Positions 47,145 to 56,895 of a stretch of DNA of 64,000 bases are shown here, in pieces. Position numbers and translations under genes: made by a program. The notes below the pieces were generated by a model. The model saw only the letters and a list, made by a program, of their open reading frames with translations, was not told where the DNA came from and ran no database searches. This DNA is from Photobacterium sanguinicancri (GTDB lineage Bacteria > Pseudomonadota > Gammaproteobacteria > Enterobacterales > Vibrionaceae): the NCBI RefSeq assembly GCF_024346675.1, contig NZ_AP024850.1:744001-808000 (forward strand), given 5' to 3'. Within the stretch, counting starts at the first letter, position 1, and every line of letters starts with the position of its first letter.

Positions 47145-47696
47145 ATGAAATTGTTTTTTGCTTCAGATTTACACGGCTGTGCTGAGAGCACCCGTACCAT
47201 GTTGGCTGCGTTTGAACAAAGTGGTGCTGAGCACTTAGTCTTATTGGGTGATGTTTTAAATCATGGCCCTCGCAATGCCTTGCCAGCGGGCTATGCACCG
47301 ATAGAAGTCGCAGAGCAGCTGAACCAATATGCTGATCGTATTTTGGCGGTACGTGGCAATTGCGACAGTGATGTTGATCAAATGCTACTCGACTTCCCTA
47401 TGATGGCGGATTACAACTGGGTATTGCTGCCAACGGGGCGCCGCTTATTCCTAACTCATGGTCACCTTTACCATGCGGACAAACACCCTCGATTACGCCA
47501 AGGTGATGTGATTGTTTCGGGTCATACGCATTTACCTGTAGCGCAAGCACACGGTGACTATTTTGCGTTTAATCCGGGCTCGACAACGATTCCGCGGGGT
47601 GAGCATCAAGCGAGTTATGGTCTGTTAGAAGACAAGACATTGTCGGTAATGAGCTTTACTGGCGAGACCTTGTGTTCAGTAGCGTTGAGTGATTAA
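47145..47696 (+). CDS. yfcE: metallophosphodiesterase YfcE
   Basis: This 183-residue calcineurin-like phosphodiesterase starts at ATG 47145. Metal-binding motifs are ASDLHG, LGDVLNHGPRN, VRGNCDSDVD, THGHLYH and SGHTHLP. E. coli YfcE hydrolyses artificial phosphodiesters; its natural substrate is uncertain. It follows the CBS gene by 62 bases and ends with its own terminator. Confidence 0.93.
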   Translation: MKLFFASDLHGCAESTRTMLAAFEQSGAEHLVLLGDVLNHGPRNALPAGYAPIEVAEQLNQYADRILAVRGNCDSDVDQMLLDFPMMADYNWVLLPTGRRLFLTHGHLYHADKHPRLRQGDVIVSGHTHLPVAQAHGDYFAFNPGSTTIPRGEHQASYGLLEDKTLSVMSFTGETLCSVALSD

Positions 47697-47732
47697 CGTC
47701 GCGGAGAGTCGCGAATAAAAATGATAACAGTA

Positions 47733-47757
47733 AGCGCACCTCGGTGCGTTTTTTTGT
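47733..47757 (+). terminator. terminator of yfcE
   Basis: Stem agcgcac / gtgcgtt with loop ctcg is followed by a T-run. Confidence 0.85.
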
Positions 47758-47939
47758 GGCTGCAATCCCCCCTGATGGTATTGAATGATAATGGGATCTG
47801 TCAGTAATACTCGGCTTTTACGTGTTTTGGGATGAGGTTCGTAGGCTTTGACAGAAACCTAACATGCAGCGCTAGAACAATAAGCATAAAGGTGCAATGC
47901 TTAGTGACATTAGCGTAACATTAATGTGCGCGGCAACGT

Positions 47940-48677
47940 ATGAATAGGCAGAATATGAACAAGAATTTATTAGGGATAGCGCTTGGTGGTTTGTTGATTG
48001 CGTCGGGATTAGGCGCGAGTGGCTATTTCATAGGCCAGACGATGTATAACGCCAAAGTAGCAATGAATACGGCTGAAGTGAAAGGTCTAGCTGAACAGCG
48101 TGTTGAGGCGGACGTCGCAAACTGGTCGCTAAGTTTTTCTAACCAAGTGAAGAGTAAAGCAGAGATCCCTTCACTGTATCAACTCGCCGAAAAGCAGCAG
48201 CAAGAAATCGTCGATATACTGAAAGCTAATGGTTTTACTGATGAAGAAATTACTGTTGGTCTGATTGATTACAGTACCTATGAATACCGTGATGAAAACC
48301 AAGTGGTTGTCGAACAAGATCATGATCTAACGGGTACCATTAGCTTAGAAACGACCAAGATCCATGAAATAGCCAAGGTGCGTGCTGCGGTCAATAAGTT
48401 GATTGCTAAGGGCTACAATATTTCGAATCATGCTCCGACATATCGGTTTACCAAGCTGAACCAAATAAAGCCTGAAATGCTGAAAACTGCCACTAAAAAT
48501 GCGCGTATCGCTGCTAATGAATTTGCTGAAAATGCCGGTGTTAAAGTGGGCAGCATTCGTACTGCTCGTCAGGGGAATTTTTCGATCACCGATGCTGGGC
48601 AGGAATACGGTGACTTGTATAAAATCGAAAAAGACATTCGAGTGGTCACCAGTATTGAATTTTACTTAACGGAATAG
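47940..48677 (+). CDS. SIMPL (DUF541) domain protein
   Basis: This 245-residue protein has an N-terminal membrane anchor or signal (LLGIALGGLLIASGLGASGYFIG) and a periplasmic SIMPL domain. The domain includes VKGLAEQRVEADVANWSLSF near residue 47 and EFAENAGVKVGSIRTARQGNFSI near 190. ATG 47955, with AGG upstream, is an alternative start. SIMPL proteins are of uncertain function, with links to oxidative stress and envelope processes. Confidence 0.88.
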   Translation: MNRQNMNKNLLGIALGGLLIASGLGASGYFIGQTMYNAKVAMNTAEVKGLAEQRVEADVANWSLSFSNQVKSKAEIPSLYQLAEKQQQEIVDILKANGFTDEEITVGLIDYSTYEYRDENQVVVEQDHDLTGTISLETTKIHEIAKVRAAVNKLIAKGYNISNHAPTYRFTKLNQIKPEMLKTATKNARIAANEFAENAGVKVGSIRTARQGNFSITDAGQEYGDLYKIEKDIRVVTSIEFYLTE

Positions 48678-48711
48678 CGTGATTTTACTTAATTGAGTAG
48701 TACGGACAGTT

Positions 48712-48742
48712 GGCGGTGAAATGTGTTCACCGCCCGTTGCTT
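48712..48742 (+). terminator. hairpin after the SIMPL gene
   Basis: A perfect 9-base stem ggcggtgaa / ttcaccgcc with a 5-base loop is followed by a weak T-rich run. It lies between convergent genes. Confidence 0.55.
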
Positions 48743-48771
48743 TATTCTTCTATTGTTACTAGCTATTACTA

Positions 48772-49050
48772 CTACTTGCTATCCGAGTGTCCCAAATCGC
48801 GTTTGGGATCGATAATATCGCGTACTCGCTGCTTCAATATCTTCGCTTCAGGAAAGCCACCGTCGGCTTTACGTTCCCATATTTGCTCACCATTACATAA
48901 GATACGAAAGTGACCACCTGTATCTGGGTGGAGGCTGACGGTTTCTATCTCTTCGCTAAACGTATGCAGTAACTCTTGGGTGAGCCAAGTTGAGCGCAGC
49001 ATCCAGTTACATTGACGGCAGTAGTAAATATCAATTTTTGCTTTTTCCAT
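48772..49050 (-). CDS. SelT/SelW/SelH-family (Rdx) thioredoxin-like protein
   Basis: This 92-residue protein has the redox motif CRQC (C11-C14) within IDIYYCRQCNWMLRSTWLTQELL and the conserved GGHFRILCNGEQIWERK segment. DGGFPEAKILKQRVRD follows. The second residue of the redox pair is Cys, where animal family members often have selenocysteine. A start 5 codons upstream is less typical. The partner is unknown. Confidence 0.92.
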   Translation of the reverse strand: MEKAKIDIYYCRQCNWMLRSTWLTQELLHTFSEEIETVSLHPDTGGHFRILCNGEQIWERKADGGFPEAKILKQRVRDIIDPKRDLGHSDSK

Positions 49051-49095
49051 ATCGTGATCTTCCAATACGTTTAATTCATACGCTAAAGCTAATGA

Positions 49096-49857
49096 CTAAA
49101 AACCAAGTAGTAATTTGAAGCCAATAACAAAAGTCAGTAGTTCAAAGCACCGCTTGATCAAGCGGTTACTTTTTTGTGTCGCAAGGTGGGCGCCAAGGTA
49201 GCCACCTAACAGTGAGCCAAGTAATAGCACAGGGATCCAAGGCCAAAATATTTTCGCGCCTGCAACATACATGGTGACAGCACCAATACCGTTCCAAAAT
49301 AACCCGACGCTAACGAGTGTCAGAGCCACTGCTTTTTTGTAATCAAAGCCGAACCATCGCACCAAAAATAGCGTGACAAACAAACCTGTCCCTGCAGTGA
49401 GTGAGCCATTAAGGATCCCGATCAAGGCCAAACCTAGCCCACCTATGATCATGCCGATTCTATTACGGTGCTGAAGTTGTTCAGTTTGACCGAGCTCTTT
49501 TTGAAACAGTGAATAGATACCTAGCCCTAAAATTAAGCTGCCAAGTAAGGCTTCAGCAATTCGCCCTGGTACAAAAAGGATTACATTAGCCCCTAGGATG
49601 ACCCCAAGCGATCCAGCTGCCACTACATAAGAGGTTAAAGCCCAGTTTAACGAGCCTGATCGAATATGTTTGATGGCGGCACCGACACCAAGGGCGACAC
49701 TGGCGACTTTGTGAGTGGCAAGGGCAATACTAAAAGGGAGACCAAGAAAGATCAGTAGTGGAAATTGGATCAGACCTGCACCACCACCTGAGAGGGAGGC
49801 AAGGGTATTTGAAATCAGTGAGCCGATAAACAGGCCAAGGGTGTTGATGACATCCAT
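49096..49857 (-). CDS. TauE/SafE (TSUP) family permease
   Basis: This 253-residue protein has about eight hydrophobic segments and both family half-motifs. These are SLSGGGAGLIQFPLLIFLGLPFSIALATHKVASVALGVG near residue 22 and a similar GTGLFVTLFLVRWFGFDYKKAVALTLVSVG near residue 160. The family moves sulphur-containing or organic anions; the substrate here is open. It starts about 45 bases after the SelW-like gene in map order, and both are on the minus strand. Confidence 0.9.
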   Translation of the reverse strand: MDVINTLGLFIGSLISNTLASLSGGGAGLIQFPLLIFLGLPFSIALATHKVASVALGVGAAIKHIRSGSLNWALTSYVVAAGSLGVILGANVILFVPGRIAEALLGSLILGLGIYSLFQKELGQTEQLQHRNRIGMIIGGLGLALIGILNGSLTAGTGLFVTLFLVRWFGFDYKKAVALTLVSVGLFWNGIGAVTMYVAGAKIFWPWIPVLLLGSLLGGYLGAHLATQKSNRLIKRCFELLTFVIGFKLLLGF

Positions 49858-49982
49858 GAAAGTACAAGCTTATCCGTAAGCGTAATAGCGTGTTAATTAG
49901 CATACGGACTGATGTGCAATATTGGAATGGTTATGGATACTGATACTAAAAACTAATATTGGGCATGATAAAAGAGAGGCAT

Positions 49983-50016
49983 AAAAAAACGCCCCCATCA
50001 GAGATGGAGGCGTTCA
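49983..50016 (-). terminator. terminator of pta
   Basis: On the minus strand AACGCCTCCATC / GATGGGGGCGTT with a 3-base loop is followed by seven T residues. Confidence 0.9.
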
Positions 50017-50041
50017 AGTGGCAGTTAGTCGTTAAAAACGA

Positions 50042-52195
50042 TTAAGCGCCAGCTTCTTCAGCTTGTTTAGCCTGAATCGCAGTAAGTGCAACTGTGTATA
50101 CGATATCGTCTACTAGTGCGCCACGAGAAAGGTCATTTACAGGCTTACGCATGCCTTGCAGCATTGGACCGATAGATACTAGGTCTGCTGAACGTTGTAC
50201 TGCTTTGTAAGTCGTGTTACCCGTGTTTAGGTCTGGGAATACGAATACAGTCGCTTTACCCGCTACTGGCGAGTTAGGCGCTTTAGAAGCAGCAACGTTT
50301 TCCATGATTGCAGCATCGTACTGTAGAGGACCATCGATGATTAGATCAGGACGTTTCTCTTGAGCAATGCGAGTTGCTTCACGTACTTTATCTACGTCTG
50401 CGCCTTTACCAGAAGTACCAGTAGAGTATGAGATCATAGCAACGCGTGGTTCGATACCGAATGCTTTCGCTGAATCTGCAGATTGAATTGCGATTTCAGC
50501 AAGTTGCTCAGCGTTTGGATCTGGGTTGATTGCACAGTCACCGTATACCAGTACTTGATCAGGCAGAAGCATGAAGAATACTGAAGATACGATAGATGCA
50601 TCAGGTGCAGTTTTGATGATTTGGAACGGAGGAACGATAGTGTTCGCCGTAGTGTGAACAGCACCAGAAACTAGGCCGTCCACTTCATCGTTTTCTAGCA
50701 TCATAGTGCCAAGGAAAACTGAATCTTGCAGTTTTTCACGTGCAACAACATCAGTCATGCCTTTCGCGCCACGTAGCTCAACAAGACGAGCAACGTAGTT
50801 TTCGCGTACTGCTTCAGAATCGATGATAGTTACGCCAGCACCAAGTACAACGCCTTGTTGCTCAGCAACACGCTTGATTTCTTCTGGGTTACCAAGAAGT
50901 ACACATTCAGCAATACCGCGCTCAGCACAGATAGCCGCAGCTTTAACTGTACGTGGCTCATCACCTTCAGGAAGAACAACACGCTTAGCCGCTTTACGAG
51001 CAAGTTCAGTTAGTTCGTAACGGAATGCTGGTGGGCTTAGGCGACGCTCTTTCGTTGAACCTTCAGTTAGCGATTCAATCCACTGACCATCAATGTGGCT
51101 AGCCATGTATTCGTTAACGAATTCAACACGCTCTTTATCGTCCGCTGGTACTTCTAGGCTGAAGCTTTGAAGGTTTAGCGATGTCTGCCAAGTGTTACCT
51201 TGAGCAGTCATAACTGGAAGACCAGTTTCGAATGCGCGCTCACAAAGATCAGTTACTGCTTTAGGTAGCTCGTAGCCGCCAGTAAGTAGTAGAGCACCGA
51301 TTTCAACACCGTTCATTGCAGCAAGACATGCAGCAACGATAACGTCAGGACGGTCTGCAGAAGTTACTAGCAGTGAACCTGGACGGAAGTGTTCAACCAT
51401 GTGAGGGATAGAGCGTGCACAGAAAGTGATGCTCTTAATACGACGAGTCGCGATATCACCTTCGTTGATGATTTCAGCGTTTAGGTGCTTCGCCATGTCT
51501 GTTGCACGTGTTGCGATTAGCTCTGGGCTCCAAGGTGCACAACCAAGTACACGGATAGGGCTAGAGTTGAACACTTGCATAACTTCAACGTTTGAAGGAA
51601 CAGTACCTTCAGCATCGTCAAAGATTTCAGATAGGTCAGGACGAGTACGGCCGTCAGCATCTACAGGTGCGTTTAGTTTGTTAACGATAACGCCAGAGAT
51701 TTGCTTGTTTTTCGTGCCGCCGAAGTTAGAACATGCTACTTCGATACGCTCTTTAAGTTGTGATGGGTTGTCTGTACCCGGAGTCACAACGAATACGATT
51801 TCCGCATCCAGCGTTTTAGCAATTTCATAGTTAATCTGGTTCGCAAATGGGTGCTTGCGAGTTGGTACTAGACCTTCGATTAATGCAACTTCAGCATTAG
51901 CTGTCGCTGTTTTGAAACGTGCAACGATATCTTCTAGAAGAACATCGCTTTGGTCGTTACGAAGAAGCTCTTCAGCACGAGCCATTGATACAGGATCTGC
52001 AACGTTCATGTCGCTGTTTGCGCGAATGATCGTTGTTGTTAGATCTGGCTGATCGCCACCGTGACGCGGTTGAGCGATAGGCTTAAAGAAAGAAACACGA
52101 ACGCCTTTGCGCTCCATTGCACGAACAACACCAAGACTAACGCTTGTTAAGCCAACACCAGCGCCAACTGGGATAAGCATAATAGTACGGGACAC
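50042..52195 (-). CDS. pta: phosphate acetyltransferase Pta
   Basis: Pta interconverts acetyl-CoA and acetyl-phosphate. The 717-residue long form has an N-terminal P-loop-like domain ([17 protein letters not shown]), a central DRTGG domain (about 220-335), and the C-terminal catalytic domain (about 385-710). The catalytic domain shows [31 protein letters not shown] and [15 protein letters not shown]. It lies 186 bases downstream of ackA on the same strand; the terminator between them suggests partial read-through. Confidence 0.97.
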   Translation of the reverse strand: MSRTIMLIPVGAGVGLTSVSLGVVRAMERKGVRVSFFKPIAQPRHGGDQPDLTTTIIRANSDMNVADPVSMARAEELLRNDQSDVLLEDIVARFKTATANAEVALIEGLVPTRKHPFANQINYEIAKTLDAEIVFVVTPGTDNPSQLKERIEVACSNFGGTKNKQISGVIVNKLNAPVDADGRTRPDLSEIFDDAEGTVPSNVEVMQVFNSSPIRVLGCAPWSPELIATRATDMAKHLNAEIINEGDIATRRIKSITFCARSIPHMVEHFRPGSLLVTSADRPDVIVAACLAAMNGVEIGALLLTGGYELPKAVTDLCERAFETGLPVMTAQGNTWQTSLNLQSFSLEVPADDKERVEFVNEYMASHIDGQWIESLTEGSTKERRLSPPAFRYELTELARKAAKRVVLPEGDEPRTVKAAAICAERGIAECVLLGNPEEIKRVAEQQGVVLGAGVTIIDSEAVRENYVARLVELRGAKGMTDVVAREKLQDSVFLGTMMLENDEVDGLVSGAVHTTANTIVPPFQIIKTAPDASIVSSVFFMLLPDQVLVYGDCAINPDPNAEQLAEIAIQSADSAKAFGIEPRVAMISYSTGTSGKGADVDKVREATRIAQEKRPDLIIDGPLQYDAAIMENVAASKAPNSPVAGKATVFVFPDLNTGNTTYKAVQRSADLVSIGPMLQGMRKPVNDLSRGALVDDIVYTVALTAIQAKQAEEAGA

Positions 52196-52318
52196 TATGA
52201 ATTCCTCAAACTATTGAACAATACAGCGCTGTTCCGTAATCGTTTTAGGCCACTAGTGGTTAGAAACAACTATGGAACAACACCACAATAAAAATAAAAG
52301 TTCATGGGATTAACCATG

Positions 52319-52345
52319 AAAAACGGCCGGCCTAAGCCAGCCGTT
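52319..52345 (-). terminator. terminator or attenuator between ackA and pta
   Basis: On the minus strand AACGGC-GGC / GCC-GCCGTT with one mismatch and a 4-base loop is followed by TTTTT. It sits 37 bases past ackA and would lower pta transcription from the ackA promoter. Confidence 0.8.
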
Positions 52346-52381
52346 AGAGGCTGTTTTAATCAACAACCTGATAATCTCAGA

Positions 52382-53578
52382 TTAGATTTCAGTCAGACGA
52401 GCTGTATCTTCTGCGATTACTAGTTCTTCGTTAGTCGAAACAACCATTGCAGGAATACGGCTGTTTGCAGAAGTAATAGTACCTTCTTTACCGAAACGTG
52501 CTTTAAGGTTAGCTTCGCTATCTACTTCAACACCTAGGATAGCTAGACGGTTAAGAACCATCTCGCGGATAGGTGCAGAGTTTTCACCGATACCACCAGT
52601 GAAAGTAATTGCGTCTAGACGACCTTCTAGTGTTGCAGTGTAGCCAGCAACGTACTTAGCTAGACGGTGACAGAATACGTCCATTGCACGCGTTGCTTCT
52701 TCTTTCTCGCCGTAGTTGTCTTCAACGAAACGACAGTCAGAAGTCACTTGAGTTAGACCTTGTAGGCCAGACTCTTTAGTAAACATAGTGTTGATTTCAG
52801 CAACGCTCATGCCTAGCTTGTCGTGTAGGTGGAACATAACAGCAGGGTCTAGGTCACCACAACGTGTACCCATAACAAGACCTTCAAGAGGAGTAAGGCC
52901 CATAGAAGTATCTACAGATTTACCGTTCTTGATTGCACATACAGATGCACCGTTACCTAGGTGACAGTTGATGATGTTTAGTTCATCTTCTTTCTTACCT
53001 AGTAGCTCAGCTGTTACACGCGTGATGAACAGGTGAGAAGTACCGTGTGCGCCGTAGCGACGGATACCGTGGTCTGTGTATAGGTTGTACGGAAGAGCGT
53101 ATAGGTACGCTTCTTCTGGCATAGTTGTGTGGAACGCAGTATCGAATACAGCTACGTTTTGTAGTGCAGGGAATGCGCTCTGAGCAGCTTTAATACCAAT
53201 GATGTGAGCTGGGTTGTGAAGCGGTGCGAAAGTCGCAGCGTCTTCGATACCTTGAAGAACTTCATCAGTGATAAGAGCAGAAGCAGTGAATTGCTCACCA
53301 CCGTGAACTACACGGTGACCGATAGCTGCTAGGCTGTCAGCAAGTTCAGGCTTAGAAGCAATGATAGTATCTACCATGAATGCTAAAGCTTCTTCGTGTG
53401 CAGCACCGTTACCAAGCTGTGCTTCGTGCTTACCATCAAGTTTCCACTTGATGCGAGCTTCTGGAAGGTGCAGACATTCTGCAAGACCTGTTAGGTGTTC
53501 ATCACCTGATACAGGATCAACGATTGCGAACTTTAGAGAAGAGCTACCGCAGTTAAGTACTAGAACCAGCTTAGACAT
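52382..53578 (-). CDS. ackA: acetate kinase AckA
   Basis: AckA converts acetyl-phosphate and ADP to acetate and ATP. The 398-residue protein begins with the phosphate-binding [14 protein letters not shown]. It has the motifs [27 protein letters not shown] and FTGGIGENS near residue 325. The order yfbV divergent from ackA-pta is conserved in enterics and vibrios. Confidence 0.98.
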   Translation of the reverse strand: MSKLVLVLNCGSSSLKFAIVDPVSGDEHLTGLAECLHLPEARIKWKLDGKHEAQLGNGAAHEEALAFMVDTIIASKPELADSLAAIGHRVVHGGEQFTASALITDEVLQGIEDAATFAPLHNPAHIIGIKAAQSAFPALQNVAVFDTAFHTTMPEEAYLYALPYNLYTDHGIRRYGAHGTSHLFITRVTAELLGKKEDELNIINCHLGNGASVCAIKNGKSVDTSMGLTPLEGLVMGTRCGDLDPAVMFHLHDKLGMSVAEINTMFTKESGLQGLTQVTSDCRFVEDNYGEKEEATRAMDVFCHRLAKYVAGYTATLEGRLDAITFTGGIGENSAPIREMVLNRLAILGVEVDSEANLKARFGKEGTITSANSRIPAMVVSTNEELVIAEDTARLTEI

Positions 53579-53914
53579 GAGAGTGACTACCTATAATCTG
53601 TCTGAAAGTTGATATTCATTCGAATAAAAAAGTACCCATAGAATAGACGACTTTTTATACAGCCGATCTAATCTGGGTCAAATTCGTGTCTATCCGTAGA
53701 ACTGAGAATTGAGAAACCCACAATCCTGGGTCATCCTTGAGGTTGCCTTAGAGTTGCCATAATAGAAATTACGAGCAACAATTAATTGAGGCGTGCTGTA
53801 GGATAGCGATTGTTACGCAATATAACAAAAAGATTTTTAGAAAAGTTTAATTTGAATCAAGTTTATTATCACTTAATTTGAATTGTTGTACTAAAATTTG
53901 AAGTTTGGTGTTTT
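53579..53914. other. ackA-yfbV divergent intergenic region
   Basis: These 336 bases hold the promoters of both genes, though no site could be fixed by eye. The part near yfbV is very AT-rich, with two similar stretches of tttaatttgaatcaag type around 53845-53885. No gene is seen. Confidence 0.5.
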
Positions 53915-54364
53915 ATGAGTCGAAAATCGATTTGGTCACTGCTCCGTAATGGGCAGGATTACATGGCTATATGGCCAATGCGCAAAGAACTGGCTCCTAT
54001 GTTCCCAGAGCCGCGCTATATTAAAGCGACACAATTCGCAATTCGTGTCATGCCAGCAGTAGCTGTGATTAGCGTATTAAGCCAGATGGTGTTCCACAAT
54101 TATGATGCGATTCCACAAGCGATGATTATTGCGCTGTTCTCTCTGAGTATGCCGCTGCAAGGTTTATTGTGGCTTGGCCGACGCAGCCGAACAGATCTGC
54201 CACCATCATTAGCGACTTGGTATCGTGAACTTCATGACAAGTTAGAGAATGAAGGTAATGCGATGCAGCCAGTGAAAGCGAAGCCACGGTATTTGGAATT
54301 AGCGCAAGTATTAAATCTCGCGTTTAAGCAACTTGATCGCACCTCGCTTGAGCGTTGGTTTTAA
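53915..54364 (+). CDS. yfbV: UPF0208 membrane protein YfbV
   Basis: This 149-residue protein shows the family start [28 protein letters not shown] and two hydrophobic segments (about 47-65 and 72-90). The [24 protein letters not shown] stretch is also typical. YfbV in E. coli influences chromosome organisation near the terminus through MatP-related effects; the mechanism is not known. It is divergent from ackA. Confidence 0.94.
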   Translation: MSRKSIWSLLRNGQDYMAIWPMRKELAPMFPEPRYIKATQFAIRVMPAVAVISVLSQMVFHNYDAIPQAMIIALFSLSMPLQGLLWLGRRSRTDLPPSLATWYRELHDKLENEGNAMQPVKAKPRYLELAQVLNLAFKQLDRTSLERWF

Positions 54365-54372
54365 TCTTGCCT

Positions 54373-54400
54373 AGATAGCAGATAGCAGATAGCAGATAGC
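54373..54400 (+). repeat. heptamer repeat agatagc x4
   Basis: Four perfect copies of a 7-base unit lie between the yfbV stop and its terminator. The copy number is likely to vary by slippage. Confidence 0.9.
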
Positions 54401-54427
54401 AAAAAAGCCCAGAAATGGGCTTTTTAG
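54401..54427. terminator. bidirectional terminator between yfbV and the DUF6172 gene
   Basis: AAAAAAGCCCA / TGGGCTTTTT with loop gaaa has U-runs on both strands between convergent genes. Confidence 0.92.
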
Positions 54428-54451
54428 TCTCTTAGCTTAATAAAGCGAAGA

Positions 54452-54760
54452 TTAGAACTCGTCGTCTTCTAATAGTTGACGTTTTGCACGAGCAGCTGGC
54501 TTAGCCAGAATCTCAAGGTAGAACGACGGTTGTGCTGCAGCTTCAGCGTCATCGATGCACTTGTTGATTTCTTTTACGTGGATCACTGTTGCTTCTTGCT
54601 CAGTGTTACCAAACTTACAATCAAAATCCCAGTAATCTGCACCCTGTGGAAGCGCTTTGTTACGCTCGCGTTTCAGGTATTTCTTCACTTCGTGCTTAAC
54701 AGCTTCTACAACGCGTGGAACGGCTTTTTTTGGGTGAGTTAAAGCAAATGTTTTTTTCAT
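54452..54760 (-). CDS. DUF6172-like small conserved protein
   Basis: This 102-residue protein is rich in Lys and Arg at the start (FALTHPKKAVPRVVEAVKHE) and acidic at the end (LLEDDEF). The middle, YWDFDCKFGNTEQEATVIHV, and the final SFYLEILAKPAARAK suggest a small folded domain of the DUF6172 type. Function is unknown. No membrane segment is present. Confidence 0.75.
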   Translation of the reverse strand: MKKTFALTHPKKAVPRVVEAVKHEVKKYLKRERNKALPQGADYWDFDCKFGNTEQEATVIHVKEINKCIDDAEAAAQPSFYLEILAKPAARAKRQLLEDDEF

Positions 54761-54947
54761 CGTTTTCCTAAATCAAATTTGGGCACTGCTATGCAGGCGC
54801 TGATCACATTTTACTTCAATTTAGCGTCAGAGGCGATAATGAATCTATTTTGAGCAATCACAAGTTAAAAAATAGCCCACAATTAATGCAGGCCAATCCT
54901 TATATGTGTCTTTTTACGGTTGTGATTCCGCATTTTTCATTACTTAG

Positions 54948-55742
54948 TTAGCTTAATAACAGACTGTCATCTGCTAGTTCTTCGCCGCGGACTTTGCTAA
55001 ACATTTCGAGCAGTTGTTTTACATCCATCCCTTTGCGCTCTTGCCCCATCACATCTAACACTATTTTGCCTTGGTGTAGCATGACAGTACGTTCTCCGTA
55101 TGCCAGTGCATCTTTCATTGAGTGTGTGACCATCATTACCGTCAGATTAAACTCATTCACCACGGTATTAGTAAGCGCTAGCACAAAAGCAGCCATGCGC
55201 GGATCAAGTGCTGCGGTGTGTTCATCAAGCAATAGCAGTTTACTGTCTGCCAAGGTTGCCATAACGAGGCTAACTGCTTGGCGTTGACCGCCAGACAATA
55301 AACCTATGCTATCGCCTAAACGATCTTCTAACCCAAGGCCAAGAATACTGATGCGCTCTTGAAATAACTTTCGGCGGTTAGATGACAAAGCATGTTTCCA
55401 GCTACGACGCCCACCGCGTTTGTAAGCTAACGCCATATTTTCTTCTATGGTCAGTGATCCACATGTTCCCGCCAGTGGATCTTGAAAAACACGAGCGGCA
55501 TACCGCGCACGCTCATGGACACTGTGGTGGGTGACATCAATATTATCGATCAGCACATGGCCGTCGGTCATTTGGGTTTCGCCACTGATCGCCCCTAACA
55601 GGGTTGATTTACCTGCACCGTTAGAGCCGATAACGGTCACAAACTGTTTTTCTGGCACTGTCAGTGATACGCCACGTAATGCGGGGTTTTCTAATATTGT
55701 GCCTTCGTTGAAGGTAACGCGAATATCGTTTAGTTCTATCAT
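54948..55742 (-). CDS. ABC transporter ATP-binding protein
   Basis: This 264-residue ATPase has Walker A GSNGAGKSTLL near residue 40, the signature LSGGQRQAVSLVMA near 150, Walker B KLLLLDEHTAALDP near 170 and the H-loop THSMKDA near 205. The partner genes immediately upstream encode a branched-chain-type permease and a substrate-binding protein of the PF04392 type. Related systems import tryptophan or other aromatic or nucleoside-like ligands; the substrate is not established here. Confidence 0.92.
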   Translation of the reverse strand: MIELNDIRVTFNEGTILENPALRGVSLTVPEKQFVTVIGSNGAGKSTLLGAISGETQMTDGHVLIDNIDVTHHSVHERARYAARVFQDPLAGTCGSLTIEENMALAYKRGGRRSWKHALSSNRRKLFQERISILGLGLEDRLGDSIGLLSGGQRQAVSLVMATLADSKLLLLDEHTAALDPRMAAFVLALTNTVVNEFNLTVMMVTHSMKDALAYGERTVMLHQGKIVLDVMGQERKGMDVKQLLEMFSKVRGEELADDSLLLS

Positions 55743-55757
55743 TTTATTACCTCCGAG

Positions 55758-56702
55758 TTAGGCTAAATTCTTGGTGTGAGAGGGGGCATTTTTGCGCTTT
55801 CTTTGCTTGGCCTTCTTTTGAAATGATGACTTCAACTTAGGCGCGATAAGGGCGGCTGCAACTAAAACGGCGGTGATTAAATTTAAGTCGGATGCTTGTA
55901 GTCCAAACATGCCGCTACTGAGTGCGAATGCAACGGCTAAGCGGTAAAGCACTGAACCCAAAATAACGGCAACAACGGCAACCCAAATCTTTCGGCCTGG
56001 GATTAAAGTTTGTCCTAAGATGACCGCAGCAAGGCCGACCACAATTGTGCCAACGCCTGATGTCACATCGGCAAAGCTATTGGTTTGTGCAAATAACGCA
56101 CCAGAAAAACCAACAAAACCATTAGACAGCGCAAGACCAAGGTAGGTATACAAGGCGGTATTGCCCCCTTGCGCATTGACCATACGGCTATTAACGCCTG
56201 TTGCACGTAAGCCGAGGCCAAAATCACTCGCCAATAAACGAACAATGAACCAAGCACTAAACAGAACCAGTAAGAACACCATTGCTAGTCGCAGCACGCC
56301 CGAATCAAAACCATGATCCATGGCAAAAAATTCAAGTGGTGTAAAGATAGTCTCTTCGCCGAGTAGTGCTAAGTTAGGTTTTCCCATGATACGAATATTG
56401 ATGGAAAAGGCGGCAATCATGGTGAGGATGCTGGCCAGTAAATGCAGGATCCCACAACGAATGGCAAGAACCCCGGTGACTAAACCACAGAGCCCGCCCG
56501 CAATAATGGCAAGCCCAGTGGCTATCCATGGGTTGATACCAGCCACAATGGCGGTTGCGGCGACAGCTGCGCCCATCGGAAAGCTGCCATCAACGGTTAA
56601 ATCGGGAAAGTCGAGTACGCGAAAAGTGAGGTAAACCCCAAGCGCGACCAAGCCGTAGACGAGGCCAATTTCAAGCGTACCGATAAAGGCGAAAAAAGAC
56701 AT
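55758..56702 (-). CDS. ABC transporter permease (BPD_transp_2 type)
   Basis: This 314-residue membrane protein has about eight to nine hydrophobic segments. It shows VLDFPDLTVDGSFPMGAAVAA near residue 30 and NGFVGFSGALFAQTNSFADVTSGVGTIVVGLAAVILGQ near 194, typical of permeases paired with PF04392 binding proteins. The C-terminus is a basic Lys-rich tail (KSSFQKKAKQRKRKNAPS). Only 15 bases separate it from the ATPase gene. Confidence 0.92.
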   Translation of the reverse strand: MSFFAFIGTLEIGLVYGLVALGVYLTFRVLDFPDLTVDGSFPMGAAVAATAIVAGINPWIATGLAIIAGGLCGLVTGVLAIRCGILHLLASILTMIAAFSINIRIMGKPNLALLGEETIFTPLEFFAMDHGFDSGVLRLAMVFLLVLFSAWFIVRLLASDFGLGLRATGVNSRMVNAQGGNTALYTYLGLALSNGFVGFSGALFAQTNSFADVTSGVGTIVVGLAAVILGQTLIPGRKIWVAVVAVILGSVLYRLAVAFALSSGMFGLQASDLNLITAVLVAAALIAPKLKSSFQKKAKQRKRKNAPSHTKNLA

Positions 56703-56853
56703 TAACTGCTCCTTGTCTTTGATACCACAAGTCGGGGGGAGCCTACTTGTGGCATTGTCCTTGTGTTTATTTTAAGAGATTTTTAATCGAACGGCTGTTA
56801 ATAGAACTGCTTTTAATATATCTGTGTGGCGCTCGATCTTAGATCAAGTGCTG

Positions 56854-56886
56854 ACCACGAATTAACGGTTTCAGTTAATTCGTGGT
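56854..56886 (-). promoter_or_regulatory. perfect stem-loop between the binding-protein and permease genes
   Basis: A perfect 13-base-pair stem (accacgaattaac / gttaattcgtggt) with a 7-base loop starts 10 bases after the binding-protein stop. No U-run follows. It probably protects the 3' end of the binding-protein mRNA and lowers expression of the membrane components. Confidence 0.75.
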
Positions 56887-56895
56887 GTTTAGCGG

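Noticed and set aside
52196..53578. Possible regulatory RNA in the ackA-pta gap
   Set aside because: Only an ordinary terminator-like hairpin is present; nothing else stands out.
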